A DNA stretch of 64,000 nucleotides from Pseudomonadota bacterium (GTDB taxonomy: Bacteria > Pseudomonadota > Alphaproteobacteria > Micavibrionales > UBA2020), in assembly GCA_021845905.1 (NCBI GenBank), contig JAJZVA010000002.1, forward strand, positions 224,825 through 288,824, read 5' to 3'. The notes beneath the pieces were generated by a model that saw only the letters and a list, made by a program, of their open reading frames with translations, did not search any database and was not told the DNA's origin. Both the position numbers and the translations under genes were made by a program. Positions 7,878 to 19,598 of this stretch are shown in pieces; positions within the stretch are counted from its first letter, which is position 1, and each line of letters begins with the position of its first letter.

Positions 7878-9398
7878 ATGATCATGCAGGAACATGCGGC
7901 GCCGCCGACAGACGACGGACGCGAGGCGCAAATCGCCGCGGCGACGCGCGATATCGAGGCCTTGCAGGAGAAAGTCGCGGCGGCGCTCAAGGCGCTCGAA
8001 CAGGGCGACGCCGCCATGGCGGGCGTCGATCCTGAGGCGATCATGAAGGAGCTTGCGTCGGCCTACGCGCGGCTGGGCGACCTTTATTTCGCCGCCGACG
8101 CGGCGCGGGCGACGATCTGTTACGAAACCGCTCTCAAGTTCGACCCGGGCCAGTGGGGCGTGCGCATGAAGCTGCTCAAGACCAAAAAGAACCCCGCGCC
8201 CGACGATGCGACCAAGGCCTTTTTATACGGCATGCTCTCCGACCAGCCGGACAACGTCGGCTTTCTCAACCAGCTTGGGCGGCTGCATCACAGGAATTAC
8301 GAGATCGGCGCGGCGCTGGCCTGTTTTTCGCGCGCGGCCGAGCTCGCGCCGGACAACGCCGACAGCCTTTACTGGCTTGCGGGCGTGCAGCAGCTGGCGG
8401 GCGATGCGGACGCGGCGGCGGAAAGCTACCGCCGCGCGGCGCGCGTTCAGCCGGTCATCAAATTCTCCGCCGGACAAAAAGACGCCGGGTGCGCCGCGCT
8501 CTTGCTGTTCGCGCCCTTCGCGGGCAACACGCCGACGGAATATCTCATGGCGGAGACGCCCTATGCGCTCAACATCGCGCCGCTGTTCCCCGATATCGCG
8601 CCGCCGGTCGGGGTTTTGAAGGAGAGCGGCGACGTGGTCGTCAATTTCGTGTCCGACGCCGATCAGGGGCGGGCGGTCCTGCCCAAGGTGGCGCAGCTGG
8701 CCGCCGCGCTCGGCAGGCCGGTGATCAACCCGCCGGAGAAAATCATGCGGACGACGCGCGAAGGCGTGGCCGGATTGCTGAAAGATATCCCCGATTGCCG
8801 CATGGCGCGGGTCGCGCGGATCGCGGCGGGCGGGGAAATGCCGGATCTCGCGTTTGAAGGGCCGGTGCTGGCGCGCCCCGCGGGCACCCACGGCGGCGAC
8901 CGCTTCGAAAAGTTCGACGATGCCGCGGCGGCGGAAAAATTCATCCGCGCGCATCCGGAGGAAGACCATTACCTGATGGAATACGTCGATTATCAATCGC
9001 CCGACGGGCATTTCAGGAAGTACCGCTTCATCTTCATCGACGGAAACATCCTGCCTTATCATCTCGCCATCGGCAACGGCTGGAAGGTGCATCACGTCAC
9101 CACCGGCATGTTCGAGACGCCGTGGATGCAGGAAGAGGAAAAGGCGTTCCTCGCCGCGCCGGAGAAATTCTTCGCGCCGCGGCATTACGTCGCGATGCGC
9201 GCCATCCACGCCGCCATGGGGCTGGATTATTTCGGCATCGATTGCGGGCTCGACCGTCAGGGCAACCTTGTGGTTTTCGAGGCCAACGCTGCGATGCTCG
9301 TGCATCAGAAAAACAGCGACATGCCTTATAAGATTCCCTATGTCGCCGCCATCCGGCAGGCGTTTCAGGAGATGGTCCTCAAACGCGCGGGAACATGA
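7878..9398 (+). CDS. TPR protein with C-terminal ATP-grasp domain
   Basis: A 506-residue soluble protein. The N-terminus (about 15-50) is a charged helix, followed by TPR-type helical repeats to about 200 (alternating YARLGDLYFAAD, FLNQLGRLHHRNYEIGAAL and LYWLAGVQQLAGDADAA). The second half (about 240-500) has an ATP-grasp fold: VLARPAGTHGGDRF, LMEYVDYQSPDG and GLDYFGIDCGLDRQG followed by VVFEANAAM, the usual metal-binding end of RimK/D-Ala-D-Ala-ligase relatives. Such enzymes form amide or ester bonds using ATP. The substrate is unknown; the TPR part may bring in a protein partner. ATG at 7878 has a weak AGAGGG upstream. No operon partner is obvious: 77 bp after ppk2, and convergent with the DUF3108 gene. 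Confidence 0.75.
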   Translation: MIMQEHAAPPTDDGREAQIAAATRDIEALQEKVAAALKALEQGDAAMAGVDPEAIMKELASAYARLGDLYFAADAARATICYETALKFDPGQWGVRMKLLKTKKNPAPDDATKAFLYGMLSDQPDNVGFLNQLGRLHHRNYEIGAALACFSRAAELAPDNADSLYWLAGVQQLAGDADAAAESYRRAARVQPVIKFSAGQKDAGCAALLLFAPFAGNTPTEYLMAETPYALNIAPLFPDIAPPVGVLKESGDVVVNFVSDADQGRAVLPKVAQLAAALGRPVINPPEKIMRTTREGVAGLLKDIPDCRMARVARIAAGGEMPDLAFEGPVLARPAGTHGGDRFEKFDDAAAAEKFIRAHPEEDHYLMEYVDYQSPDGHFRKYRFIFIDGNILPYHLAIGNGWKVHHVTTGMFETPWMQEEEKAFLAAPEKFFAPRHYVAMRAIHAAMGLDYFGIDCGLDRQGNLVVFEANAAMLVHQKNSDMPYKIPYVAAIRQAFQEMVLKRAGT

Positions 9399-9404
9399 CG
9401 GGGT

Positions 9405-10307
9405 TCAGTACGGCCTTTCGCCGATGAGGTTGGCGACCGCCGCGCCGTAGGCGCTGTCGATCTCCATGCGCACGATCGCCTCCATGCCGTTTTTGGCTTT
9501 GGCGATCCAGACGGTCGGCGGCCTGCCGTGCCGTTCGGTATAGTTTTGAATGGCCCACCAGCCGCGTTTCTTGTCGCCCGCCGTGAAGCCCGCGACCGGC
9601 ACGAGCTTCAAATGGCAGCGCAAGGCCGTGCCACTGAAAATGGAATAGCGCGACGGGGCGATTTTGGACGTTCCGTCGTCGGCAAGAGTGACGTCGTAGC
9701 GCCGGCGGCCGTCGTACACCGGATAGCTGCCGGCGCATTTGCCGGTATGCGCGACGTTTTGCAGCAGGGCGAGCGTCGCGGTCAGCACGTCGCCCGCGCC
9801 CGCCGCGAGTTTGGGATCGAGCGGCTGGCTTTTCATCGGCTTGCCGTTGTCTTCGAGCACGCGCGATTGCGGCAGGCCCGCCGCGTCGTAATCCATCGTC
9901 ATGGTGTAGGCATGCTTGCGCCAGTCGCTGGTTTCAACGTGCTGGCGCGGGACCAGGCCGCTTTTTCTGCCGATGACGCCGGTGGTTTGCGCCGTCGTGC
10001 GCCAGCGGAAGAGCTTGCCGATGAGCCCGCGCGTCACGGCGGTCATTTTCACGGTGTAGTTCTTTTCGTCGGCGGCGGCCGTCAGCGTCGCGTCGAGCGC
10101 CTCGAAGCCGGCGGCGTAAACTTCATAGGTCAAAACGATGCCGCGCTGATGAAGCTGCGGCGCGGCTTTTTTTTGCGGTGCGCGGGCGGTGTGCGCGGCG
10201 ATCGGCGGAACGGGAACGACGGGCGCGTGACGCAGAAAAAAATAGAGAACCGCAACGGCGGTCACAGGCAAAAGAAAGAAAAAAATCAGGCGGCGGAATT
10301 TTTTCAT
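9405..10307 (-). CDS. DUF3108-type periplasmic protein
   Basis: About 300 residues from the chosen ATG at 10307 (MKKFRRL), which places a basic start directly before a hydrophobic anchor (LIFFFLLPVTAVAVLYFFL). The frame stays open upstream to 10412, but that extension would hide the signal segment. After a Pro/Ala linker come repeated beta-type segments (LTYEVYAAGFEALDATLTA, YTVKMTAVTRG, YDVTLAD) characteristic of DUF3108 proteins, which are envelope proteins of unclear role in alphaproteobacteria. The gene ends 7 bp from the convergent ATP-grasp gene. Confidence 0.7.
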   Translation of the reverse strand: MKKFRRLIFFFLLPVTAVAVLYFFLRHAPVVPVPPIAAHTARAPQKKAAPQLHQRGIVLTYEVYAAGFEALDATLTAAADEKNYTVKMTAVTRGLIGKLFRWRTTAQTTGVIGRKSGLVPRQHVETSDWRKHAYTMTMDYDAAGLPQSRVLEDNGKPMKSQPLDPKLAAGAGDVLTATLALLQNVAHTGKCAGSYPVYDGRRRYDVTLADDGTSKIAPSRYSIFSGTALRCHLKLVPVAGFTAGDKKRGWWAIQNYTERHGRPPTVWIAKAKNGMEAIVRMEIDSAYGAAVANLIGERPY

Positions 10308-10366
10308 GTCATGTTCAGGATGCAAGGCCGCGATAAAAACAGTGCAGATTGCAGACAGTCGGTAAC

Positions 10367-10481
10367 AGTCTTGCGGGCAATGCGGTCGTGCGTGAAACGC
10401 ACGGAGCGGCACCCCGCTTTCAAGTCGTCAAGTCTTGCGGGCAACGCGGTCGTGCGTGAAACGCACGGAGCGGCACCCCGC
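10367..10481. repeat. Two 51-bp direct repeats with internal hairpins
   Basis: Copies at 10367-10417 and 10431-10481 differ at one base and are separated by 13 bp. Each contains a perfect hairpin, CGTGCGT-GAA-ACGCACG. The pair lies immediately downstream of tRNA-Thr (minus strand). A shorter match to the end of the unit (CCGCGATAAAAA) also occurs near 10329. They could be REP-like elements, RNA-stabilising structures, or remains of an attachment site. Confidence 0.8.
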
Positions 10482-10491
10482 GATAAAAAAG

Positions 10492-10567
10492 TGGTGCTGT
10501 TGAGAGGATTCGAACCTCCGACCCTCGCATTACGAATGCGATGCTCTACCGACTGAGCTACAACAGC
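10492..10567 (-). tRNA. tRNA-Thr(CGT)
   Basis: 76 nt including an encoded CCA. Acceptor strands GCTGTTG and CAACAGC pair fully. The anticodon loop TTCGTAA gives anticodon CGT (codon ACG). D-arm and T-arm (GGTTCGAATCC) are canonical. Confidence 0.97.
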
Positions 10568-10855
10568 ATTTTCACCGCTCTCCGGGCGCGCCGCCTGAAA
10601 TCCAGCGCGGCGCATCCGAAAACTACATAGCAGTATGCACAAAATACAGAATAAAAAAATTTAGTCAAAAACACTCTCGCGTTATTTTGCATTATATATG
10701 CATATATTACGTAAATGTAATTAAATTATGATTTTATTGTAATTAGTGTTTTTTTAATACATAAATGTTGATTTATCGTTTAATTGCTTGCAGACTATTT
10801 ACACAACCCGATGCAAACGGATTTTTAAAAACGGCCTCTTGTAAGGAGAAATAAA
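10568..10855. promoter_or_regulatory. AT-rich intergenic region between tRNA-Thr and the next gene
   Basis: About 290 bp, strongly AT-rich after 10645, with short palindromic stretches around GCATTATATATGC. It must contain promoters for tRNA-Thr (leftward) and for the gene at 10856 (rightward), but I cannot assign boxes with confidence. Confidence 0.4.
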
Positions 10856-11281
10856 ATGCCAATGCCTCAAGAATCACCCAGAAACGCAAACGAACACGCC
10901 GCTCCCAGAGCGTTGCCGCCCGACGCGCATCCGATGATGATGGATCCTCTGGGGCAGATGGTGAACGATCTTGCGAACAATGCGCAGACGCTCCTTATGA
11001 TTTTCAACGAGAAAACAAGGCGCGCCGAGGAATCTTCCCGCCATCTTCCCGAAAATGAGCGGCCCCTGCCGGATATGGCTGAATTGAAAGCCGTGATCGA
11101 TGCTCAGGCGCAAGCCGTCCAGGCCGCTCTGGCATACAGAAACGACCAGCGTCAGGGTATGGCGTTTGAGGCGGCCTACCGCCGCCCGGAAGATAAGGAT
11201 AAAGAGAGCAAAATCGGCTTCGGAGATTATAAAAGGCCGCCGTCAAGGTTGCCGGCGCCGACTCGGCCTTCGGCACCCTGA
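10856..11281 (+). CDS. Small unrecognised cytoplasmic protein
   Basis: A 141-residue hydrophilic protein without signal peptide or membrane segment. The centre (about 28-100) is predicted helical (DPLGQMVNDLANNAQTLL, MAELKAVIDAQAQAVQAALA), and both ends are Pro-rich and disordered, finishing with a Pro/Arg/Ser tail. It is clearly expressed: AAGGAG lies 8 nt before the ATG and a strong terminator follows. It lies alone between tRNA-Thr and the rRNA operon. No family recognised. Its Pro-rich tail resembles those of the proteins encoded at 1-5.4 kb. Confidence 0.75.
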   Translation: MPMPQESPRNANEHAAPRALPPDAHPMMMDPLGQMVNDLANNAQTLLMIFNEKTRRAEESSRHLPENERPLPDMAELKAVIDAQAQAVQAALAYRNDQRQGMAFEAAYRRPEDKDKESKIGFGDYKRPPSRLPAPTRPSAP

Positions 11282-11309
11282 GCCTTCTGATAAATTGAAA
11301 CAAGCCACA

Positions 11310-11349
11310 ACGGCAGTGTTATCGGGCAACCGGTCACTGCCGTTTTTTT
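11310..11349 (+). terminator. Rho-independent terminator
   Basis: The stem ACGGCAGTG (11310-11318) pairs with CACTGCCGT (11335-11343) and is followed directly by TTTTTT. It ends the transcript of the small gene at 10856-11281. Confidence 0.9.
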
Positions 11350-11900
11350 ATCTTTCTCAGGGATTCGCCACCCATAAGCTATCATATTGATTGTCTTATG
11401 ATAATTTAAGAAAAGCAACGCGCGGCCGACGGTTTATTTTTAAATAAGGGACTTACGCGCTTTTTCTTGTTGACGTTATCAGTAAGCATCTGTAAGTTCC
11501 CTGTCTCTGGCAGATTCGTTTCCGACTCGGGACGCCAGTTCCGAACGAAAACTTTCTGCGGCCCTCAAAAAGCCTCAACAGAAGTGGTTGCGATTTTCCG
11601 CGAATCGTAATAGAGAAGAGCGACCACAAAGCGAACCCCTCGGGGTTCCGGTTATTGAACATCGTAGATCAATGAGAAGAGATACGCAGGCAGCGATTTG
11701 TCGACTGTGTTAAGCATTCAACAAAAAGTCTGTCTAAACGTATCTCACATGTACATGCCGACGATGGATGTCACGTCCGTCGTCAACATACAGTGAATAA
11801 TTGTTTGGCAGGTCTCAAATGCGGTCTTCGGACCGCAATCAAGAGATCCTTTGAAAACACGCTTCTTCGGAAGCGTGTTAAATGCAAAGGGATCGAATTC
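11350..11900 (+). promoter_or_regulatory. rRNA operon promoter and leader region
   Basis: About 550 bp with no protein gene. A candidate promoter is TTGACG (11470-11475), 17 bp, TAAGTT (11493-11498), overlapped by an inverted repeat (GGGACTTAC and GTAAGTTCCC). At 11674-11700 lies the left arm of the 16S processing stem. Two short UUCG-type hairpins precede 16S: GCGGTC-TTCG-GACCGC (11821-11836) and AACACGCTTC-TTCG-GAAGCGTGTT (11856-11879). The motif TTATTGAACATCGT (11652-11665) recurs in the 16S-23S spacer at 13862-13875. Confidence 0.65.
11674..11700 (+). other. Left arm of 16S pre-rRNA processing stem
   Basis: These 27 nt are complementary to 13429-13455, just after the 16S gene, with only two or three imperfect positions (one a G-U pair). 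The paired arms would form the long double helix cut by RNase III during 16S maturation. Confidence 0.8.
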
Positions 11901-13392
<1,492 letters not shown>

Positions 13393-13428
13393 AAGCTTGG
13401 CATCGTCTGGCCCGTGATAGGGCCGAGG

Positions 13429-13455
13429 CAAATCGCTGTCTTCGTATCTCTTCTC
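13429..13455 (+). other. Right arm of 16S pre-rRNA processing stem
   Basis: Reverse complement of 11674-11700 with two or three imperfect positions; together they enclose the whole 16S gene. Confidence 0.8.
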
Positions 13456-13486
13456 CAATTTCCTGACCGATAGGACTTTGAATTTA

Positions 13487-13563
<77 letters not shown>

Positions 13564-13584
13564 TTTACTTCAGGTTATCGACAC

Positions 13585-13660
13585 GGGCCCGTAGCTCAGC
13601 TGGGAGAGCGCCTGATTTGCATTCAGGAGGTCATCGGTTCGATCCCGTTCGGGTCCACCA
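13585..13660 (+). tRNA. tRNA-Ala(TGC)
   Basis: 76 nt with encoded CCA. Anticodon loop TTTGCAT gives TGC. The acceptor stem GGGCCCG has the G3-U70 pair that identifies alanine tRNAs. Usual second spacer tRNA. Confidence 0.97.
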
Positions 13661-13714
13661 GATTTTTGATCTGGCGACTGCTCTGCGCTTCGCGCAACCG
13701 CGATTGCCAGCAAC

Positions 13715-13790
13715 GGGCCTGTAGCTCAGCTGGGAGAGCGCCTCGTTCGCAATGAGGAGGTCGTCAGTTCGATCCTGATCAGGTCCACCA
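13715..13790 (+). tRNA. tRNA-Ala(CGC), an extra tRNA in the rRNA spacer
   Basis: 76 nt with encoded CCA. Anticodon loop TTCGCAA gives CGC (codon GCG). It keeps the G3-U70 pair and is very similar to the preceding tRNA-Ala(TGC) in the D-arm and acceptor stem but differs in anticodon and T-stems, consistent with an old tandem duplication. The anticodon stem has one G-U pair at its base. Most rRNA spacers carry only Ile and Ala(TGC). Confidence 0.95.
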
Positions 13791-14071
13791 AATCTTGGGA
13801 AATTGAAGTGAGAACAAGTTTTCAGGCCTTCGGGTTTGAATGATCTCATTGATCAAAACGTTTATTGAACATCGTGAATAAGTTTACAACAACACTAACC
13901 GTAGTCCGGCCGTGACACAAAAGCATGGCCGGATGAATGTAGCCGCGATACGATGCTTGGCCCCTTGAACCGACATTTGAGGGTATCCTGGTATCGGAAT
14001 CGCACTTAATATCAACTTTGCTAAAACTTCTTCTTGTCATGTGTGGATTTGCTTCTGCATGTGATTAAAAG
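13791..14071 (+). other. Spacer between tRNA-Ala(CGC) and 23S
   Basis: About 280 bp without genes. It holds a second copy of TTATTGAACATCGT (13862-13875) and TCTCATTGATC (13844-13854), the reverse complement of GATCAATGAGA in the 16S leader (11668-11678). It should also contain the left arm of the 23S processing stem, ending at GCATG...GATTCAAG. Confidence 0.6.
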
Positions 14072-16826
<2,755 letters not shown>

Positions 16827-16832
16827 TGCATG

Positions 16833-16872
16833 CATGTTTTACATGCGATATCAATTTCATGTTTTACATGCG
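16833..16872 (+). repeat. 15-bp direct repeat after 23S
   Basis: CATGTTTTACATGCG occurs at 16833-16847 and 16858-16872, and CATG/GCATG motifs are crowded in this spacer. Part of it probably pairs with GCATG just upstream of 23S in the processing stem. Confidence 0.7.
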
Positions 16873-16978
16873 GTGCATGTCACATGCAGTAGTAAGGCCA
16901 CACTGACAAGAACAGCGTTTGATATTAACGGCTGCTTAGTGTTGTAAACAATTTTTTCTAATGAACGCGGGCTTGGAT

Positions 16979-17096
16979 GAGCTGGTGACCATAGAGAGGA
17001 TGAAACACCCGATCCCATTCCGAACTCGGTCGTGAAAAGCCTCATCGCCGATGGTACTATGTCTTAAGACCCGGGAGAGTAGGACGTTGCCAGCTC
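16979..17096 (+). rRNA. 5S ribosomal RNA
   Basis: About 118 nt. The ends GAGCTGG and CCAGCTC pair, and internal conserved segments (CCCGATCCCATTCCGAACTC, CGCCGATGGTA, GAGAGTAGG) are present. Flanking GCGGGCTTGGA and TCCAAGCCCGC extend the stem, as in a processing helix. Confidence 0.95.
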
Positions 17097-17164
17097 TTCC
17101 AAGCCCGCTTCATTAAAAAATGTAAACTTATTCGCAGGCATGCCCTGTATGCATGAATAGATGT

Positions 17165-17205
17165 TAAAAACCGGAGTTGCCCCCAAAGGCGCTCCGGTTT
17201 TTTTA
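17165..17205 (+). terminator. rRNA operon terminator
   Basis: AACCGGAG (17169-17176) pairs with CTCCGGTT (17192-17199) followed by TTTTTT. It lies about 70 bp after 5S. No tRNA-fMet follows 5S here. Confidence 0.88.
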
Positions 17206-17381
17206 TTGTCTGTTTTTTTGTGTGGTGAAGGGCGCACGGCGGCACCGTACATTTCCTCGTGGCGCAGGGCGTTCATCAATGCAACGGAACCGGCGGGCAA
17301 CGCGGAACGCGCCGACGAGTGGTGCGCGCCACCACGGGCTTATTTACAGCCCGTATCTTTTACAGCCCGTATCTAAAGGTG

Positions 17382-19496
17382 TTATGGCTTCGGCGGTTTC
17401 GGCGCGGCCTTCGCGGCCTTTTTGTCATCTTCCGGCGGCAGGAGTCCTTCGCGGCGGTGAAGCGCGGAGAGATCCGGCTTGCGTTGCAGGGTGTCTTCGA
17501 CGAGTTTTTCGGCTTCTACCGCGCCGCCTTTCGAATAAAGAACGCGCAACCTGTCCGCTGTTTCGCGGTCGTAAAGGCCGTTCTTTTTGAAAAGCGTGAA
17601 GATATCCGCTTCCAGCGCTTCCGCCCATTTGTAGCCGTAGTAGCCGGCGGCGTATCCGCCGGAAAAAAGATGCCCGAAGTGCGTCGACATCGGCCCCGCA
17701 AGGCGCGGAAAAACGCTGGCGCGCGCGGCGACTTCGTCTTCCAGCGCTTCGACGCTCTTGATGGTCTTGGGGTCGGTGGTGTGCCATTTCATGTCGAGCA
17801 GGCCGAAGAACGTCTGGCGCAGACCGGCATAGGAGGCGTCGAACGTCTCCATGTCGTTGATCTTCTTGATGAGCGCTTCCGGCAGAGGCTGTCCGGTCTC
17901 ATGATGGCGGGCGAACGTGTCGAGCACTTCCTTTTCCTTGCCCCAGTTCTCGAGCAGTTGCGATGGCACTTCAACGAAGTCGTGCTTGACGGACGTGCCG
18001 GTCAGAGAAGGGTAGTTGCCTTCTGCAAGCAGGGCGTGAAGCGCATGGCCGAACTCATGGAACGTCGTGCGCACATCGTCGAGAGAGAGCAACGTCGGCT
18101 TGTCCTTGGTAGGCTTGGCGAAATTGCAGACGTTGAAAACGAAGGCGAAGGCGTTTTCGCCGCCCGCTTTTTCAAGGCCGCGCTTGCGCAGTTCGTCCAT
18201 CCAGGCGCCGCTGTTTTTCGCGCCAGCGCGGGCGTAATAGTCGCCGTAGAAAAGGCCGATCATCTTGCCGGTCTTGTTGTCGGTGACCTCGAAGGTCTTG
18301 ACGTCCGGGTGATAGACGGGATATTTGCCCTTCACTTCTGTCATCTTGATGTTGAAAAGTTTTTCGGCATGGATGCGCACGCCATCAAGGACCTTCTCAA
18401 GGTCGAAGTAGGGGCGCAGTTCCTCCAGCTCGAGCTTGAAGGTTTCCTCCTTCAATTTGCGGCTGTAGTAGGCGTAGTCCCACGGTTTAAGGTCGGCAAG
18501 GCCGTCTTCTTTTTGCGCGTAAGCCTTCACCTTGTCGAGGAACTTCTCCGCCGCGGGCTTGTAGACGCTGAGATTTTTCTCCAGCAGGTCCATGACGGCT
18601 TCCGGCGTTTTGGCCATGGTGTCGTCAAGGCGGTAGGCGGCGAAGTTTTTGTAACCCATGATTTCCGCCTGACGCTGGCGCAACTTCACGATTTCGAGCA
18701 CGACCGGGTGGTTGTCGTATTTGCCGCTCGCGGCGACGTTGTTGCTGGCGCGCCAGAGTTCCTCGCGCAAGACGCGGTTTTTGCAGGATTCGAGAATGTC
18801 GGTCGGCGGCGGCGAGAGCTTGATCAGCCATTTGCCTTTGAGGCCCGCCTCTTCGGCGGTCTCTCTGTAGTCGTTTTTGGCGCGCTCCGGCAGGCCGTCG
18901 AGGTCTTTTTCGTCGTCGATGATTTTTTCATAGGCGTCGGTCGATTTGAGGGCGTTGTTCTGGTACAGCGTGCTGAGTTCGGAAAGCTTTTCGCTGACTT
19001 CGGCCATGTCCTTCTTTTCGGCGGGGCTGAGGAGCGCGCCGTTGTCGACGAAGCCTTTGTAGGTTTCCTTGAGGAGCGTCTGCTGTTCGTCGGTCAGCTG
19101 CAGCGCGGCGCGCTGATCGTAAACGGCCTTGACGCGCTTGAAGAGCGCATCGTCCATCATGATGGCGTTGCCGTATTTGGTGAGCAGAATGCTGATTTCG
19201 GGCTGGATGTCGCGCAAGGCGTCGTCGCTGTTGGCGCCCGCAACGCAGGAGAACATGTTGGCGACGCGGCCGAGGAGCTTGCCCGAGAATTCCAGCGCTT
19301 CGATGGTGTTTTCGAACGTCGGCGCGGCGGGGTTGTTCTTGATGGCGGCGATGTCTTTCTCGGCGGCAGCAATGCCGGCCTTGATGGCGGGCAGGAAATA
19401 TTCCGTTTTGAGCTGGTCGAGCGGCAATGCGCCGTAAGGGAGCGTGGGCGTGGCGAGGAGCGGGTTGCTGGCGGCGTCGTCAAACGGAGGGGTCAT
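17382..19496 (-). CDS. dcp: M3-family peptidyl-dipeptidase / oligopeptidase
   Basis: A 704-residue zinc metallopeptidase of the thimet/Dcp/oligopeptidase A family, which cuts short peptides in the cytoplasm or periplasm. The catalytic motif HEFGH is at 480-484 (RTTFHEFGHALHALL), with the second conserved segment (GTSVKHDFVEVPSQLLENW) containing the third zinc ligand Glu, and the GGYAAGYYGYKWAEALEADIF region that closes the active site. Full length for the family. No signal peptide, so probably cytoplasmic; the N-terminus NPLL...LPYGALPLDQLKTEYFLPA matches Dcp more than PrlC. A 25-residue Lys/Ala/Pro tail follows the domain. AGAAGGA precedes the ATG. It stands alone, 100 bp from the puuAB pair. 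Confidence 0.92.
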   Translation of the reverse strand: MTPPFDDAASNPLLATPTLPYGALPLDQLKTEYFLPAIKAGIAAAEKDIAAIKNNPAAPTFENTIEALEFSGKLLGRVANMFSCVAGANSDDALRDIQPEISILLTKYGNAIMMDDALFKRVKAVYDQRAALQLTDEQQTLLKETYKGFVDNGALLSPAEKKDMAEVSEKLSELSTLYQNNALKSTDAYEKIIDDEKDLDGLPERAKNDYRETAEEAGLKGKWLIKLSPPPTDILESCKNRVLREELWRASNNVAASGKYDNHPVVLEIVKLRQRQAEIMGYKNFAAYRLDDTMAKTPEAVMDLLEKNLSVYKPAAEKFLDKVKAYAQKEDGLADLKPWDYAYYSRKLKEETFKLELEELRPYFDLEKVLDGVRIHAEKLFNIKMTEVKGKYPVYHPDVKTFEVTDNKTGKMIGLFYGDYYARAGAKNSGAWMDELRKRGLEKAGGENAFAFVFNVCNFAKPTKDKPTLLSLDDVRTTFHEFGHALHALLAEGNYPSLTGTSVKHDFVEVPSQLLENWGKEKEVLDTFARHHETGQPLPEALIKKINDMETFDASYAGLRQTFFGLLDMKWHTTDPKTIKSVEALEDEVAARASVFPRLAGPMSTHFGHLFSGGYAAGYYGYKWAEALEADIFTLFKKNGLYDRETADRLRVLYSKGGAVEAEKLVEDTLQRKPDLSALHRREGLLPPEDDKKAAKAAPKPPKP

Positions 19497-19598
19497 GAGG
19501 CTTCATCCTTCTTCAAAAAAGAATCTACAGAGACAAGTTATGATTATAGCAGGTCGGCGGGCGCGGCGGGGAAAGTTTTGCCATCCAGTATTTTTTCT

